NCBI RefSeq assembly: GCF_001484965.1
Contig: NZ_LLYY01000011.1
Location: 1 to 64,000, forward strand
Reading direction: 5' to 3'
DNA: 64,000 nucleotides
Origin: Shouchella shacheensis
Lineage (GTDB): Bacteria; Bacillota; Bacilli; Bacillales; Bacillaceae_D
Position numbers and translations under genes: made by a program. The number at the start of each line of letters is the position of its first letter. The first letter of the stretch is position 1. This document shows positions 18,946-26,384 of this stretch, in pieces. The notes beneath the pieces are model-generated. The model was not told the DNA's origin. It saw only the letters and a program-made list of their open reading frames with translations, and searched no databases.

Positions 18946-19311
18946 ATGCAAGCGCAATACGATAAAATTCAAACCTACTTAAACATGGATGAAGAAATCT
19001 CGTTTAAAGAATTTCAAGCATTCTATAAAGAGGTGATTGACGAGCTAAGTACGATTCACCAAGGCATGGATGAACCAGAGTTATGGAAAGCGCTTTTTGT
19101 TGTCGAGAATTTGATTTCCAACGCTGAAGGACGCCAAAAGGAAACCAAGGGTGCAGAAGCGAAGAAGTACGCAAAAATGGCTCAACGCCTGCAGTTGTAT
19201 GCGAAGAATTTCGGGGTGCGCCTCGGTGAAGCTGGCTACACGGAAGAAGACATCAATGAGCGTTTCCAGCAGATGTTTGCCGAGGGCGAGCAGACGAACA
19301 AAGAAGCATAA
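18946..19311 (+). CDS. Uncharacterised small acidic protein
   Basis: A 121-residue soluble, acidic and probably all-helical protein; I do not recognise the family. It has no signal peptide, membrane segment or cysteine pair. The sequence is rich in Glu, Lys and Gln, including QGMDEPELWKALFVVENL and GYTEEDINERFQQMF. A TATAAT at 18909-18914 and AAGGGGTG before the ATG support expression. It stands alone between brxB and tRNA-Arg. Confidence 0.7.
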   Translation: MQAQYDKIQTYLNMDEEISFKEFQAFYKEVIDELSTIHQGMDEPELWKALFVVENLISNAEGRQKETKGAEAKKYAKMAQRLQLYAKNFGVRLGEAGYTEEDINERFQQMFAEGEQTNKEA

Positions 19312-19386
19312 GTCAGGCAGAGGGAGAAAAATGGTTGACAGCTCCCTCTTAATCCGGTATATTTATACCTGTCGTAAAACACATAG

Positions 19387-19459
19387 GCGCCTATGGTGAA
19401 ATGGGATATCACACGAGATTCCGGTTCTCGCGTTGTGGGTTCAAATCCTGCTAGGCGCG
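19387..19459 (+). tRNA. tRNA-Arg (anticodon CCG)
   Basis: 73 nt without an encoded CCA end. Acceptor stem GCGCCTA / TAGGCGC, anticodon stem CGAGA / TCTCG with loop TTCCGGT (anticodon CCG, reading CGG), and T arm with TTCAAAT loop. A terminator follows at 19474-19513. Confidence 0.95.
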
Positions 19460-19473
19460 TCATACGTAGCGAG

Positions 19474-19513
19474 CTTGTCGAGCAAGTCTTCAGGACGATC
19501 GGCAAGTTTTTTT
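19474..19513 (+). terminator. Terminator of tRNA-Arg
   Basis: CTTGTCGA pairs with TCGGCAAG, followed by seven T. Confidence 0.75.
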
Positions 19514-19529
19514 GTGTCTTGATGCAGGG

Positions 19530-19575
19530 AAACAGGGGAGAGAAGAGCGAGCGCTCTTCTCTCCCCTGTTTTGTC
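19530..19575. terminator. Perfect 20-bp inverted repeat (probable bidirectional terminator)
   Basis: AAACAGGGGAGAGAAGAGCG (19530-19549) and its exact reverse complement (19552-19571) are separated by only 2 bases, with TTTTG after it on the plus strand. It lies between tRNA-Arg and the convergent HAD gene, directly beside a type A repeat. The length and perfection are unusual for a simple terminator. Confidence 0.65.
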
Positions 19576-19691
19576 TAGCTTCGGCGGGTAAAAGCTCAAG
19601 ATTTTTCGCCCTGACAACGAAATCCAAACTCGGGATTTCTTTTGTCAGGTCTCCAAAATTCTCGCTTTTGACCAACCCGCCTGCGCTTTTC
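19573..19691 (-). repeat. Hairpin repeat, type A (copy 4)
   Basis: Reverse-oriented type A copy that directly abuts the stop codon of the HAD gene. Its stems are kept despite sequence change: AAAAGC pairs with GCTTTT where copy 1 has AGAAGC with GCTTCT, and CCTGACA pairs with TGTCAGG. Confidence 0.83.
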
Positions 19692-20480
19692 TTAAAGCAA
19701 GCCGACCATTTTCAAGCCGTGCTCAATGCCATCGTCATTAACATGCTTGGTCACATAGTTTGCTTTCTCTTTCACCACGTCAGGCGCGTTCCCCATCGCC
19801 ACCCCGTGCTTGGCAAACGCAAGCATCTCCATATCGTTTAATTGATCACCAAAAGCATAGACCTGATCCTTGGAAACGCCTGCCTTCTCGATAAACTGCT
19901 GAATACCGTTCGCTTTTGAACCATCATGTGGCAGAATATCTGTGGAAAGCGGGTGCCAGCGCACGAAGCGTAACTTGGTGAACTGACGGCGGTACTCCTG
20001 CTCCTCATCTTCTGTACAGAAAAGCAAGCATTGACACAGTTCCTGGTACTTATAGAAGTCAGGGTCGTGGCCCGGCAAGTCTATCTTGAGTGTCTCGATG
20101 CTTTCTTGAATATGCGGATGATCTTTTGCGTTCGCTTGAAACCCGTCTTCGCTCATAAAGACAAGCGGATGCTCCTGTTTGGAGGCGAAGCTCTCCAAGC
20201 GATCAAGCTCTTCTGCATCTAACGAATTCCGGTAAATCGTCTCGCCCTTGTAGACAACGAGCTGTCCATTAAAGCATACGTACGACTCAATCTGTAGCTC
20301 CTCAAGCAAATCCTTAAAAAAATACGGCGCTCGCCCAGTAGCAATTGCTACTTCGTGCCCCGCTTTTTTAAGCGACTTGACAGCACGTTTCGTGGACAGC
20401 GGCAATTCTTTGTCTTCGTTTAACAACGTTCCATCAATATCAAAAAATACCATTGCGCGTTTCAAGCTCTCACCACTCAC
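19692..20480 (-). CDS. Cof-type HAD hydrolase (YkrA-like)
   Basis: Haloacid-dehalogenase phosphatase of the Cof subfamily. Motif I FFDIDGTLLN lies near residue 15, motif II in IATGRAPYFF, and motif IV in AFGDQLNDMEML near residue 215, with a type IIB cap between. Substrates are typically sugar phosphates or flavin nucleotides. GTG at 20480 gives 262 residues. An internal TTG at 20465, just after AGTGGTGAG, gives 257 residues and begins MKRAMVFFDIDGT, so the start is uncertain. The stop codon touches a hairpin repeat. Confidence 0.85.
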   Translation of the reverse strand: MSGESLKRAMVFFDIDGTLLNEDKELPLSTKRAVKSLKKAGHEVAIATGRAPYFFKDLLEELQIESYVCFNGQLVVYKGETIYRNSLDAEELDRLESFASKQEHPLVFMSEDGFQANAKDHPHIQESIETLKIDLPGHDPDFYKYQELCQCLLFCTEDEEQEYRRQFTKLRFVRWHPLSTDILPHDGSKANGIQQFIEKAGVSKDQVYAFGDQLNDMEMLAFAKHGVAMGNAPDVVKEKANYVTKHVNDDGIEHGLKMVGLL

Positions 20481-20616
20481 TTTTTGATTTTTTTCTCTCT
20501 TGATTCAACCAAACTTTATCCTAGATAGAGGAGAGTGTCAACGAAATCTAAATGAAGTGCTTGAGACGTTTGAAAAAGGGGTATACAAAAAGTATAACGA
20601 TCAAGGAGGATGAAAA

Positions 20617-20817
20617 ATGGCATCTTATCAAGTCATTTTCAGTTTTATTGACGGAACGAGAGAGGACATAACGTATACAGAGGACCCACGCAGTCGAATT
20701 AACGACTGGCTTGAGAGACAACAAGGCTCGTGGATTCGTATTAGCGAGAGCAGGATCAATCTCGATACGGTCAAAAGAATCGAGGTCGTTGAAGTTGATG
20801 AATCGACGGATCAATAA
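20617..20817 (+). CDS. Uncharacterised 66-residue protein
   Basis: Small soluble protein with AAGGAGG before the ATG. The sequence YQVIFSFIDGTREDITY, then DWLERQQGSWIRI and an acidic tail, suggests a compact alpha/beta fold. I do not recognise the family. It stands alone, with copZ downstream in the same direction. Confidence 0.65.
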   Translation: MASYQVIFSFIDGTREDITYTEDPRSRINDWLERQQGSWIRISESRINLDTVKRIEVVEVDESTDQ

Positions 20818-20894
20818 ATTGCGGTAGTATGTGAGGTGAACGATTAAGCGGAACTTAAGTCGCGCAGGCAACTTTTCGAAATTATAAACGATGA

Positions 20895-20910
20895 ATACCA
20901 CGGTAGGTAT
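20895..20910 (+). promoter_or_regulatory. CsoR-like copper operator before copZ
   Basis: ATACC-N6-GGTAT (ATACCACGGTAGGTAT, followed by GG) resembles the Cu(I)-responsive CsoR operator in front of B. subtilis copZA. It lies just upstream of a TACACT -10-like hexamer at 20913-20918. Confidence 0.55.
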
Positions 20911-20948
20911 GGTACACTGAACACAAATCATAAGGTAGGTGTTTTACA

Positions 20949-21155
20949 ATGATAACTGAGAAGTTGAATGTTGAAGGCATGTCATGCGGACATTGCGTTG
21001 CATCGATTGAGAAAGCCGTAGGCGGTCTGCAAGGCGTTGAGAGTGTATCTGTGTCACTGGAGAACCATTCGGTTGATGTCACCTATGCCCCCTCAGAGCT
21101 CTCGCTTGAGACGGTTAAGGAAGAAATTGAAGATCAAGGTTACGATGTGAAGTAA
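20949..21155 (+). CDS. copZ: Copper chaperone CopZ
   Basis: A 68-residue heavy-metal-associated domain protein that carries Cu(I). The metal-binding motif is MSCGHC (about residues 10-15) within a ferredoxin-like fold ending EIEDQGYDVK. The start follows TAAGGTAGG. Unlike the common copZ-copA arrangement, no copper ATPase gene is adjacent. A CsoR-like operator precedes it and a terminator follows. Confidence 0.92.
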   Translation: MITEKLNVEGMSCGHCVASIEKAVGGLQGVESVSVSLENHSVDVTYAPSELSLETVKEEIEDQGYDVK

Positions 21156-21160
21156 TAGAG

Positions 21161-21192
21161 AGCGCACTGCAGAGATGTGGTGTGCTTTTTTT
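21161..21192 (+). terminator. Terminator after copZ
   Basis: AGCGCAC pairs with GTGTGCT (one wobble), followed by seven T. Confidence 0.7.
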
Positions 21193-21195
21193 GAA

Positions 21196-21227
21196 AAGAA
21201 AAAGCAAAGGAACAGCGTCCTTTGCTT
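21196..21227 (-). terminator. Terminator of the GNAT gene
   Basis: AGCAAAGGA and TCCTTTGCT form a perfect stem with an A-rich left flank, which becomes a T tail on the minus strand, just after the acetyltransferase stop codon. Confidence 0.75.
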
Positions 21228-21231
21228 CTAC

Positions 21232-21774
21232 TCATTCGAACTCTTCCTTCAGTAAGGAAAAGATCAGCATGTCCGTAAACCGGTCCCCTTTTCGAGCCGC
21301 CTGTCTAAGCTTGCCTTCCTGCATAAAGCCAAGCTTATGCAGCGCGTGAATGGAACGGATGTTGTCCGGCTCAATTCTTGCTTCAATGCGGTTTAGCTCT
21401 TTGCCTTCAAAGCCATCGCTAAGGATCATCCGGAGCGCTTCTGAAGCAAAACCTTGACCCCAGTAAGGTTTGCCAAGGTCATAACTAATCTCGGCTGTCT
21501 GATGTTCAGGAACGAACGAATCAAAGCCACAGGTACCAATCACTTCATTGGTTTCCTTCAGGACAATGCTGTATCGGGTCAACTCATTTTGTTCCATCAA
21601 TGTGTTCAAGTTAGCAATGAACGCTCTTGCTTGTTCCATGGTCTCTAAAGAATTGATGTGCATGTAACGCGTCACGCGAACGTCCGACCAAAAAATATGG
21701 AGAGCCTCCGCGTCGTCTTCGGATAACGTACGAAGGAGTAGCCGTGACGTTTCAAAACGCTTGTCTTCCACCAA
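21232..21774 (-). CDS. GNAT family N-acetyltransferase (RimJ/RimL-like)
   Basis: A 180-residue acetyltransferase with FETSRLLLRTLSEDDAEAL at the N-terminus, the acetyl-CoA region SYDLGKPYWGQGFASEAL (about residues 110-125) and NIRSIHALHKLGFMQEGKL near residue 150. It is closest in pattern to the RimJ/RimL type that modifies protein N-termini or small amines; the substrate cannot be read from the sequence. It is monocistronic, with its own terminator at 21196-21227. Confidence 0.85.
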   Translation of the reverse strand: MVEDKRFETSRLLLRTLSEDDAEALHIFWSDVRVTRYMHINSLETMEQARAFIANLNTLMEQNELTRYSIVLKETNEVIGTCGFDSFVPEHQTAEISYDLGKPYWGQGFASEALRMILSDGFEGKELNRIEARIEPDNIRSIHALHKLGFMQEGKLRQAARKGDRFTDMLIFSLLKEEFE

Positions 21775-21859
21775 AATTCACCATCTCTCATTCGACTTTC
21801 TTCCATTTTACCACGACTCATAGAGAGGTTGTACCTATTAGCGCCATTTTAAATTTTTG

Positions 21860-21888
21860 TTGACATTCTAAGTTAATTCCGATATAGT
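21860..21888 (+). promoter_or_regulatory. Promoter of tRNA-Val
   Basis: Consensus TTGACA at 21860-21865 and TATAGT at 21883-21888 with a 17-base spacer, about 40 bp upstream of the tRNA. Confidence 0.85.
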
Positions 21889-21927
21889 AATAGATGTCGA
21901 CAGAGACATCTACATACTTTTTCCCAC

Positions 21928-22000
21928 GACCCGTTAGCTCAGCTGGGAGAGCGCTACCTTGACAGGGTAGAGGTCACTGGTTCGAGCCCAGTACGGGTCA
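21928..22000 (+). tRNA. tRNA-Val (anticodon GAC)
   Basis: 73 nt, no encoded CCA. Acceptor stem GACCCGT / ACGGGTC, D arm GCTCAGCTGGGAGAGC, anticodon stem CTACC / GGTAG with loop TTGACAG, and T loop TTCGAGC. It has its own promoter and terminator, so it appears to be a single-gene unit. Confidence 0.96.
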
Positions 22001-22020
22001 TCTCTTAAAAGCAGGAGCAT

Positions 22021-22054
22021 GGCACCTTTCCGGATGAGGGAGGGTGCTTTTTTT
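22021..22054 (+). terminator. Terminator of tRNA-Val
   Basis: GCACC pairs with GGTGC around a partly paired loop, followed by seven T. The next roughly 190 bp hold no gene or signal that I can identify. Confidence 0.7.
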
Positions 22055-22245
22055 GTCCTTGAGTGACAAGTGACAAGTGGCAAATAAGCGAATGAACCCG
22101 CCAAAGCATCATTTTGCAGCTTTATTCTCGTCTCGTCACAGGTTTATGAAAGAAGGCACTTGACTGCTCATCTACCTAGTAAAGCGATAATAAGGCAATC
22201 AGCTAGGCTTCACCACTATTTGCCGAACGTTCATTCTCTTCCTTG

Positions 22246-22274
22246 TTGACTATCGATCGTTTGTTCGGTAAACT
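22246..22274 (+). promoter_or_regulatory. SOS promoter: LexA box between -35 and -10
   Basis: TTGACT (22246-22251) and TAAACT (22269-22274) have a 17-base spacer. The spacer contains CGATCGTTTGTTCG (22254-22267), which differs at one position from the Bacillus LexA box CGAAC-N4-GTTCG. The position implies repression by LexA until DNA damage. Confidence 0.7.
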
Positions 22275-22295
22275 GTAGAAAACGAGGTGAAGAGA

Positions 22296-22520
22296 GTGAA
22301 AAAGCTACTCGAACGTACGGTGGACAGAAATGAAGAGCTACAGATGATTTACCTCGATGCCAACGGCCATTGTACACACCGGGAGGTAACAGTATTTGCT
22401 GTGAGTGAGACGACCGTTGTGGGGTTCTGTCATTATCGTGGGCAGCCCCGCATCTTTAGGAGGGGGAATATCCTCTCGGTATTTCCAGTGAAGCGAAGAG
22501 AAACCGTCTGGAAGGGATGA
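22296..22520 (+). CDS. Short WYL-domain-like protein upstream of dinB
   Basis: A protein of 74 residues starting at GTG 22296, chosen because GAGGTGA ends 5 bases before it; an in-frame GTG at 22287 overlaps that site. The sequence LQMIYLDANGHCTHREVTVF, then VVGFCHYRGQPRIFRRGNILSV, resembles the fold of WYL ligand-binding domains, here as a stand-alone protein. The stop codon overlaps the dinB start (ATGA), so the two are coupled under the SOS promoter. It may modulate the polymerase or sense DNA damage products; this is inference. Confidence 0.65.
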   Translation: MKKLLERTVDRNEELQMIYLDANGHCTHREVTVFAVSETTVVGFCHYRGQPRIFRRGNILSVFPVKRRETVWKG

Positions 22521-23641
22521 AAACTAACATGAGCCAGACCCAGGGACTTCAATTGCCGGAGCCTTATAAAGACACTTCTCGTAAAATTATTCATATTGAC
22601 ATGGACGCTTTTTTCTCGTCTGTGGAGGAGCGAGACAACCCGTCGTTAAAAGGAAAGCCAGTAATTATTGCCAAGCATCCAAGGAAGACGGGTGGAAAAG
22701 GAATTGTTTCAACAGCGAACTACGAGGCCAGAAAGTTCGGTGTTCATTCGGCGATGAGTGCCTACAAAGCCTATGAGTTGTGTCCAGACGGAATTTTTAT
22801 CGATGGCAACTATGAGGCATACAGGGAAGCCTCTTTACATATCAGAGAGATCATGCAGCGCTATACGACGTTGGTGGAACCAATGTCGATTGATGAAGCG
22901 TATTTGGATGTTACAAAAAATAAGAAAGACGTCCCTAGCGCAACTATTCTTGCCAGACAGATTCAGCGAGACATTTGGAAAGAAACGCAACTAACGAGTT
23001 CAGCAGGCGTTTCATACAACAGATTCATTGCAAAAATTGCTTCAGACATAAATAAACCAGCGGGTATCACTGTAATTCCACCAGATCAGGCGGTCGAGTT
23101 TTTACGGCAATTGCCTATTGAAAAATTTCATGGCATCGGCCCAAAAACGGCGGAGAAAATGCATCGCTTGCGTATATTTACGGGCGAAGACTTGTACCAG
23201 ATGGAACAGTTGGACTTGATCTCTCATTTCGGCAGGGCGGGAATTTCCTATTACAAGCGCGTTCGAGGCATCGACAACAAGCCGCTATGTATGAAGCGAG
23301 AGAGAAAGTCCGTTGGGAAGGAGCGCACATATTTTAACGGCCTTACGACGAATAGCGAAGTGGTGGATGAGCTAAGGGAAATCGCGCGAAACGTTGTCGC
23401 TTCCTTAAACCGAGTACAAAAACACGGCAAGACCGTTGTATTGAAAGTACGTTATCGTTCGTTTGAAACAGTGACGAAACGCATTAGCGTTCCTCATTAC
23501 GTGGAGGATGCTGAAGACATTCTTGGGCAAGCCGTGGAGCTGTGGGAGGAAATGGGGACGATCGAGAAAGGGGTACGCTTGCTTGGCATCACGATCACAA
23601 ATTTAGATCCAATCGAGCATCAGCCAATCCCGCTGTTTTGA
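22517..23641 (+). CDS. dinB: DNA polymerase IV (Y-family)
   Basis: Error-prone translesion polymerase of 374 residues. Catalytic residues lie in HIDMDAFFSSVE (about 29-39) and SIDEAYLDVT (about 125). A helix-hairpin-helix GIGPKTAEKMHRL and a little-finger domain follow. The C-terminus QPIPLF is a sliding-clamp-binding motif of the QxxLF type. The ATG at 22517 overlaps the upstream stop; an ATG at 22529 is a possible alternative. Expression is probably SOS-controlled through the LexA box at 22254-22267. Confidence 0.93.
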   Translation: MKTNMSQTQGLQLPEPYKDTSRKIIHIDMDAFFSSVEERDNPSLKGKPVIIAKHPRKTGGKGIVSTANYEARKFGVHSAMSAYKAYELCPDGIFIDGNYEAYREASLHIREIMQRYTTLVEPMSIDEAYLDVTKNKKDVPSATILARQIQRDIWKETQLTSSAGVSYNRFIAKIASDINKPAGITVIPPDQAVEFLRQLPIEKFHGIGPKTAEKMHRLRIFTGEDLYQMEQLDLISHFGRAGISYYKRVRGIDNKPLCMKRERKSVGKERTYFNGLTTNSEVVDELREIARNVVASLNRVQKHGKTVVLKVRYRSFETVTKRISVPHYVEDAEDILGQAVELWEEMGTIEKGVRLLGITITNLDPIEHQPIPLF

Positions 23642-23655
23642 TTGCATACGAATCA

Positions 23656-23692
23656 CCCCTTCTCCAACCAGAAAAGGCGGTGGAAGAAGGGG
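23656..23692. terminator. Hairpin between dinB and the convergent DUF1906 gene
   Basis: CCCCTTCT pairs with AGAAGGGG, extended by CC-A-CC / GG-T-GG pairing. An A-rich stretch follows. It is a probable terminator between convergent genes. Confidence 0.5.
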
Positions 23693-23705
23693 GAAGAAAA
23701 AGGAG

Positions 23706-24837
23706 TTACCACAATGCTCCTAAGACGTTCCCATCAAAAAGATTAGTGTCAATGTTACACGTCTCAGCATCAATTCCATATTGCCACCCAGCAAGCAAAG
23801 ATTCTTCAGGATAATCAGGATCGTACGCAGGTGCATTGTCTCCGGTCGTAATTCCTATGTTTGGGGGACGCGGTCCAAACGTACATCTCGTCTAGCAAAT
23901 CACTATTTTCTTCGGCTGCTTCTTCAAAAGCGACATAGAGCTCTTCGCTCGGATCAAAAATTCCATATACGCCGGAGTCATACTCTGAATCCATGAGTGT
24001 ATCATGCCATCCTAAAAGGAACGCAGCGTCGACCGGGTAAATAGGTTCCACATTTGCGAATAGCGCTACATCTTCAGGGATGCCTAAATCTTGTGCCATT
24101 TCAATCGCTTCGTTTGCCTCGCTTTGCCCGTGATCATAGCCAGTGATATCGGTCGTATGATTCCAGATGACGAGGGTTTGTATATCATTCGACTGTAGCA
24201 AATCGACTTCTTCTGTCGTTAACCCGACGGAAACACCTTCATTGTCCCCAAGATAACGCCCCCAGACGCTAGGGTTGCCGAAATTCTCTGTGACGCAGGC
24301 TAACATATTTTCTGTAGTGGGGCTTGCAGAGTCCATGCCCCAAACCGTGTCTGGAATCTGGTTATTTCCGTTCTCTCCGTTGTCATTGTCATCGCCATTG
24401 CCATTGTCATCCCCGTTATCATTTTCATTGCGATTATCGCTACGTTTGTCATCGCCATTATTATTATCGTTGCTGTTTTCGTCATCACCATTCGTGTCGT
24501 TAGATCCGACATGGTTCGAGATACTGTTCGCAACATTCACATCCACGCTAACGTTAATATCATTGGTCACATTATTATCAATGTCGCCTACTTCGTCACT
24601 GTTGATCGAATTCTCAATGGAGTTGTCGACATCGGCGTTTTCAGCGTCAATATTATTTTCTACATTATTATTCAGGGTATTGTCGGAGCTACTTCCCGAT
24701 GAATTGCCGTTGCCCAGATCAGCAACCGCATAGATTGATAAGGTTAGAGAAAACAAAATCAAGATCGCACTGATGACAAAGAAAAAGGGCTTTCCTCGTT
24801 GATAAATGGTTTTACCTCCCCGCAGATCTTTGGTCAT
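23706..24837 (-). pseudogene. Membrane-anchored DUF1906 (glycoside-hydrolase-like) protein, frameshifted near the C-terminus
   Basis: From ATG 24837 the protein has a single N-terminal hydrophobic helix (PFFFVISAILILFSLTLSIY), a very Asn/Asp-rich linker of about 110 residues, and a DUF1906 domain starting at PDTVWGMDSASP. After DEMYVWTASP the frame breaks. Removing one base from the five-C run (plus strand 23863-23867) gives NIGITTGDNAPAYDPDYP and continues through a family-like end to a stop at 23706. No good Shine-Dalgarno precedes ATG 24837; a GGGGAGGT lies just inside the gene, in front of a possible ATT start. The family is thought to act on the cell wall. Confidence 0.75.
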
Positions 24838-25025
24838 TTTATGTCGTTCGCGGGGAGCCTGTGCGAAAAATAGACGAATGAAGGGGGTGCATGTACGATT
24901 GGAGGGCGATAGCGTCTCCTTTTCGTTTAGGAAAACGCTAGTCATTCGCTCCCTTGGCCACGTTGTTCTGTTAGGGCCGATAAGAAAGAAGACGAAAAAA
25001 AGCCTACTGAGTAACAGTGCTTTTT

Positions 25026-25144
25026 GTCTAGCTCCGGCGGGTAAAAGCTCAAGATTTTTCGGCCTGACAACGAAATCCAAGGGCGGGATTTCTTTTGTCA
25101 GGTCTCCAAAATTCTCTCTTTTGATCGACCCGCCTCTGCTTTTC
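25026..25144 (-). repeat. Hairpin repeat, type A (copy 5)
   Basis: Reverse-oriented type A copy between the DUF1906 gene and the HAD-IIIA phosphatase. Its distal end forms the last codons and stop of the phosphatase gene. Stems are maintained, including AAAAG pairing with CTTTT. Confidence 0.8.
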
Positions 25145-25673
25145 GGATTTGCTTTAGGATCCACGGGAGTGCCGCGCGTAGGTCTGGAAAGATGGCATCC
25201 GCACCAAAGCGACGTTTGGTCCCTTTGTGGATAAGAACTGTCTGGCATCCTGCTGCTTGACCAGCAAGAATATCAGGCTCCCGATCGCCAACCATGACAC
25301 TTGCTTGTAAGTCAACCTCGTGTCTGGTGGCAAGCTCCTGCAACATATAAGCTTGTGGCTTGCGGCAGCGACAGCCAGCCTTGGGTTTGTGAGGACAATA
25401 CGCGACATCATCTACCCAGGAGTCAAAGGCAACTAAATCCTGCTGCATCTTCTCATGAACTCGCTCAAGCATTCGCTCCTGCATATAGCCAAGCCCGATA
25501 CCACCCTGGTTCGTCACAACAAAAACGAGAAAGCCCTCCTCATTTAGTGTTCGAATCGCTTCTCCAACACCCGGGAGCAAATGAAAATCGGAGGGTTGAT
25601 TTACAAATTTGACCTTACTGCTCAAGACCTCATTAATGACTCCGTCGCGATCTAAAAATATCGCCTGTTTCAT
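25098..25673 (-). CDS. HAD-IIIA phosphatase, GmhB/HisB-N-like
   Basis: A 191-residue phosphatase of the D-glycero-D-manno-heptose-1,7-bisphosphate 7-phosphatase / histidinol-phosphatase group. It shows FLDRDGVIN near the N-terminus, VTNQGGI, the zinc-loop cysteines in YCPHKPKAGCRCRKP, and MVGDREPDILAG. The ATG at 25673 follows GGGGGGTGG; the frame runs further upstream without another good site. The final residues (KAEAGRSKERILET) are encoded by the hairpin repeat, so the natural C-terminus was altered by repeat insertion. The true substrate is unknown. Confidence 0.82.
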   Translation of the reverse strand: MKQAIFLDRDGVINEVLSSKVKFVNQPSDFHLLPGVGEAIRTLNEEGFLVFVVTNQGGIGLGYMQERMLERVHEKMQQDLVAFDSWVDDVAYCPHKPKAGCRCRKPQAYMLQELATRHEVDLQASVMVGDREPDILAGQAAGCQTVLIHKGTKRRFGADAIFPDLRAALPWILKQIRKAEAGRSKERILET

Positions 25674-25693
25674 CTTTCCCACCCCCCTACTGG

Positions 25694-25896
25694 ATGTTCG
25701 ATGTTCATAAGAAGCAAGATCCCTATACACAAATTTTTAAGGGCTTTACAATGAACGTTCTAAGAGTACGCTCCAATTTGATTTCGGAAAATGGCTCGAG
25801 GGTCAAGACATCAAAACAGAGCGGTTGTCAGGCGAGGTCGATACAGACCTTCCGTTTGTGCATATGGATGGAAAGGCGGACTGGTTCGGGAGATGA
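25694..25896 (+). pseudogene. Possible frameshifted small gene
   Basis: One frame from ATG 25694 gives MFDVHKKQDPYTQIFK; a second frame from about 25741 gives GLYNERSKSTLQFDFGKWLE and ends in VHMDGKADWFGR at a stop at 25894-25896. Restoring one base near the T5/A2 run (25734-25740) would join them into a 67-residue protein of natural composition. There is no Shine-Dalgarno, and only 20 bp separate it from the divergent phosphatase gene, so it may be a relic or chance. I do not recognise the family. Confidence 0.25.
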
Positions 25897-25897
25897 T

Positions 25898-25947
25898 AAA
25901 AAAGAAGGCTATTTCGAGAGGAATCGCTCTTTTTGATTAGCCTTTTT
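25898..25947. terminator. Bidirectional terminator
   Basis: AAGGCTA (25905-25911) pairs with TAGCCTT (25938-25944), with A-rich sequence on the left and T-rich on the right, between two converging reading directions. It lies just after the stop of the 25961-26218 gene on the minus strand. Confidence 0.65.
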
Positions 25948-25960
25948 GTTCGTCCATTTA

Positions 25961-26218
25961 TTAATTTGGAAGGTCTTGTAACAACTGTTTTTGTTGCTCT
26001 AATTGCTCGCGGACGAGTTCAAGGGCTTCTTGATTCTCTGTCTGCATCGCTTGCTGTAAGGAATGCTCAGCGGTTTCAATCGAATGCTGTGCATCCGTCC
26101 TTGTTTGCTCCGTCGGGTGGGACCTAGCTTGACTTATGGCGTCTTGAACTTTTTCTAGGGATTGCTGCACTTGGAACGTTTGATTTTGTCTTTGAAGACT
26201 GGAAATGTTATTTCTCAT
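25961..26218 (-). CDS. Small coiled-coil protein of unknown function
   Basis: An 85-residue protein very rich in Gln, Glu and Ser, with heptad-like patterns (QQSLEKVQDAISQAR, ALELVREQLEQQKQLLQDL). No signal peptide or cysteine. CAAGGAGG precedes the ATG on the minus strand, and a terminator follows. It is reminiscent of short Bacillaceae proteins such as DUF3813 members, but I am not certain of the family. Confidence 0.65.
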   Translation of the reverse strand: MRNNISSLQRQNQTFQVQQSLEKVQDAISQARSHPTEQTRTDAQHSIETAEHSLQQAMQTENQEALELVREQLEQQKQLLQDLPN

Positions 26219-26292
26219 AAATGTCGTTTCCTCCTTGGGTTTGAACTCTTCCTTACTGTGCGTAACTAGAGAAGTTTATATACGGTCCTAAC

Positions 26293-26380
26293 CTTTGGAA
26301 GGCCTGCACAAGAAATCCCGGGTTTGGATTTCAGGGCAGGACTGAAAAATCCCGAGCTTCTACCCGCAGGAGCTAGACAA
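26293..26380 (+). repeat. 5'-truncated type A hairpin repeat (copy 6)
   Basis: It lacks the first roughly 35 bp of the element but keeps the apical part. CCTGC pairs with GCAGG, replacing CCTGAC / GTCAGG of copy 1, and AAATCC / GGATTT is retained. It ends in CTTCTACCCGCAGGAGCTAGAC. Confidence 0.75.
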
Positions 26381-26384
26381 CCCG

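Noticed and set aside
24275-24733. Plus-strand frame of 152 codons rich in Ser and Leu
   Set aside because: It is the mirror of the Asn/Asp-rich linker of the minus-strand DUF1906 gene; the low-complexity coding sequence keeps the opposite frame open. It has no ribosome site.
24838-25248. N-terminal extension of the DUF1906 frame up to 25248
   Set aside because: The extra residues are a translation of the type A repeat and intergenic DNA; the protein sensibly begins near the hydrophobic anchor.
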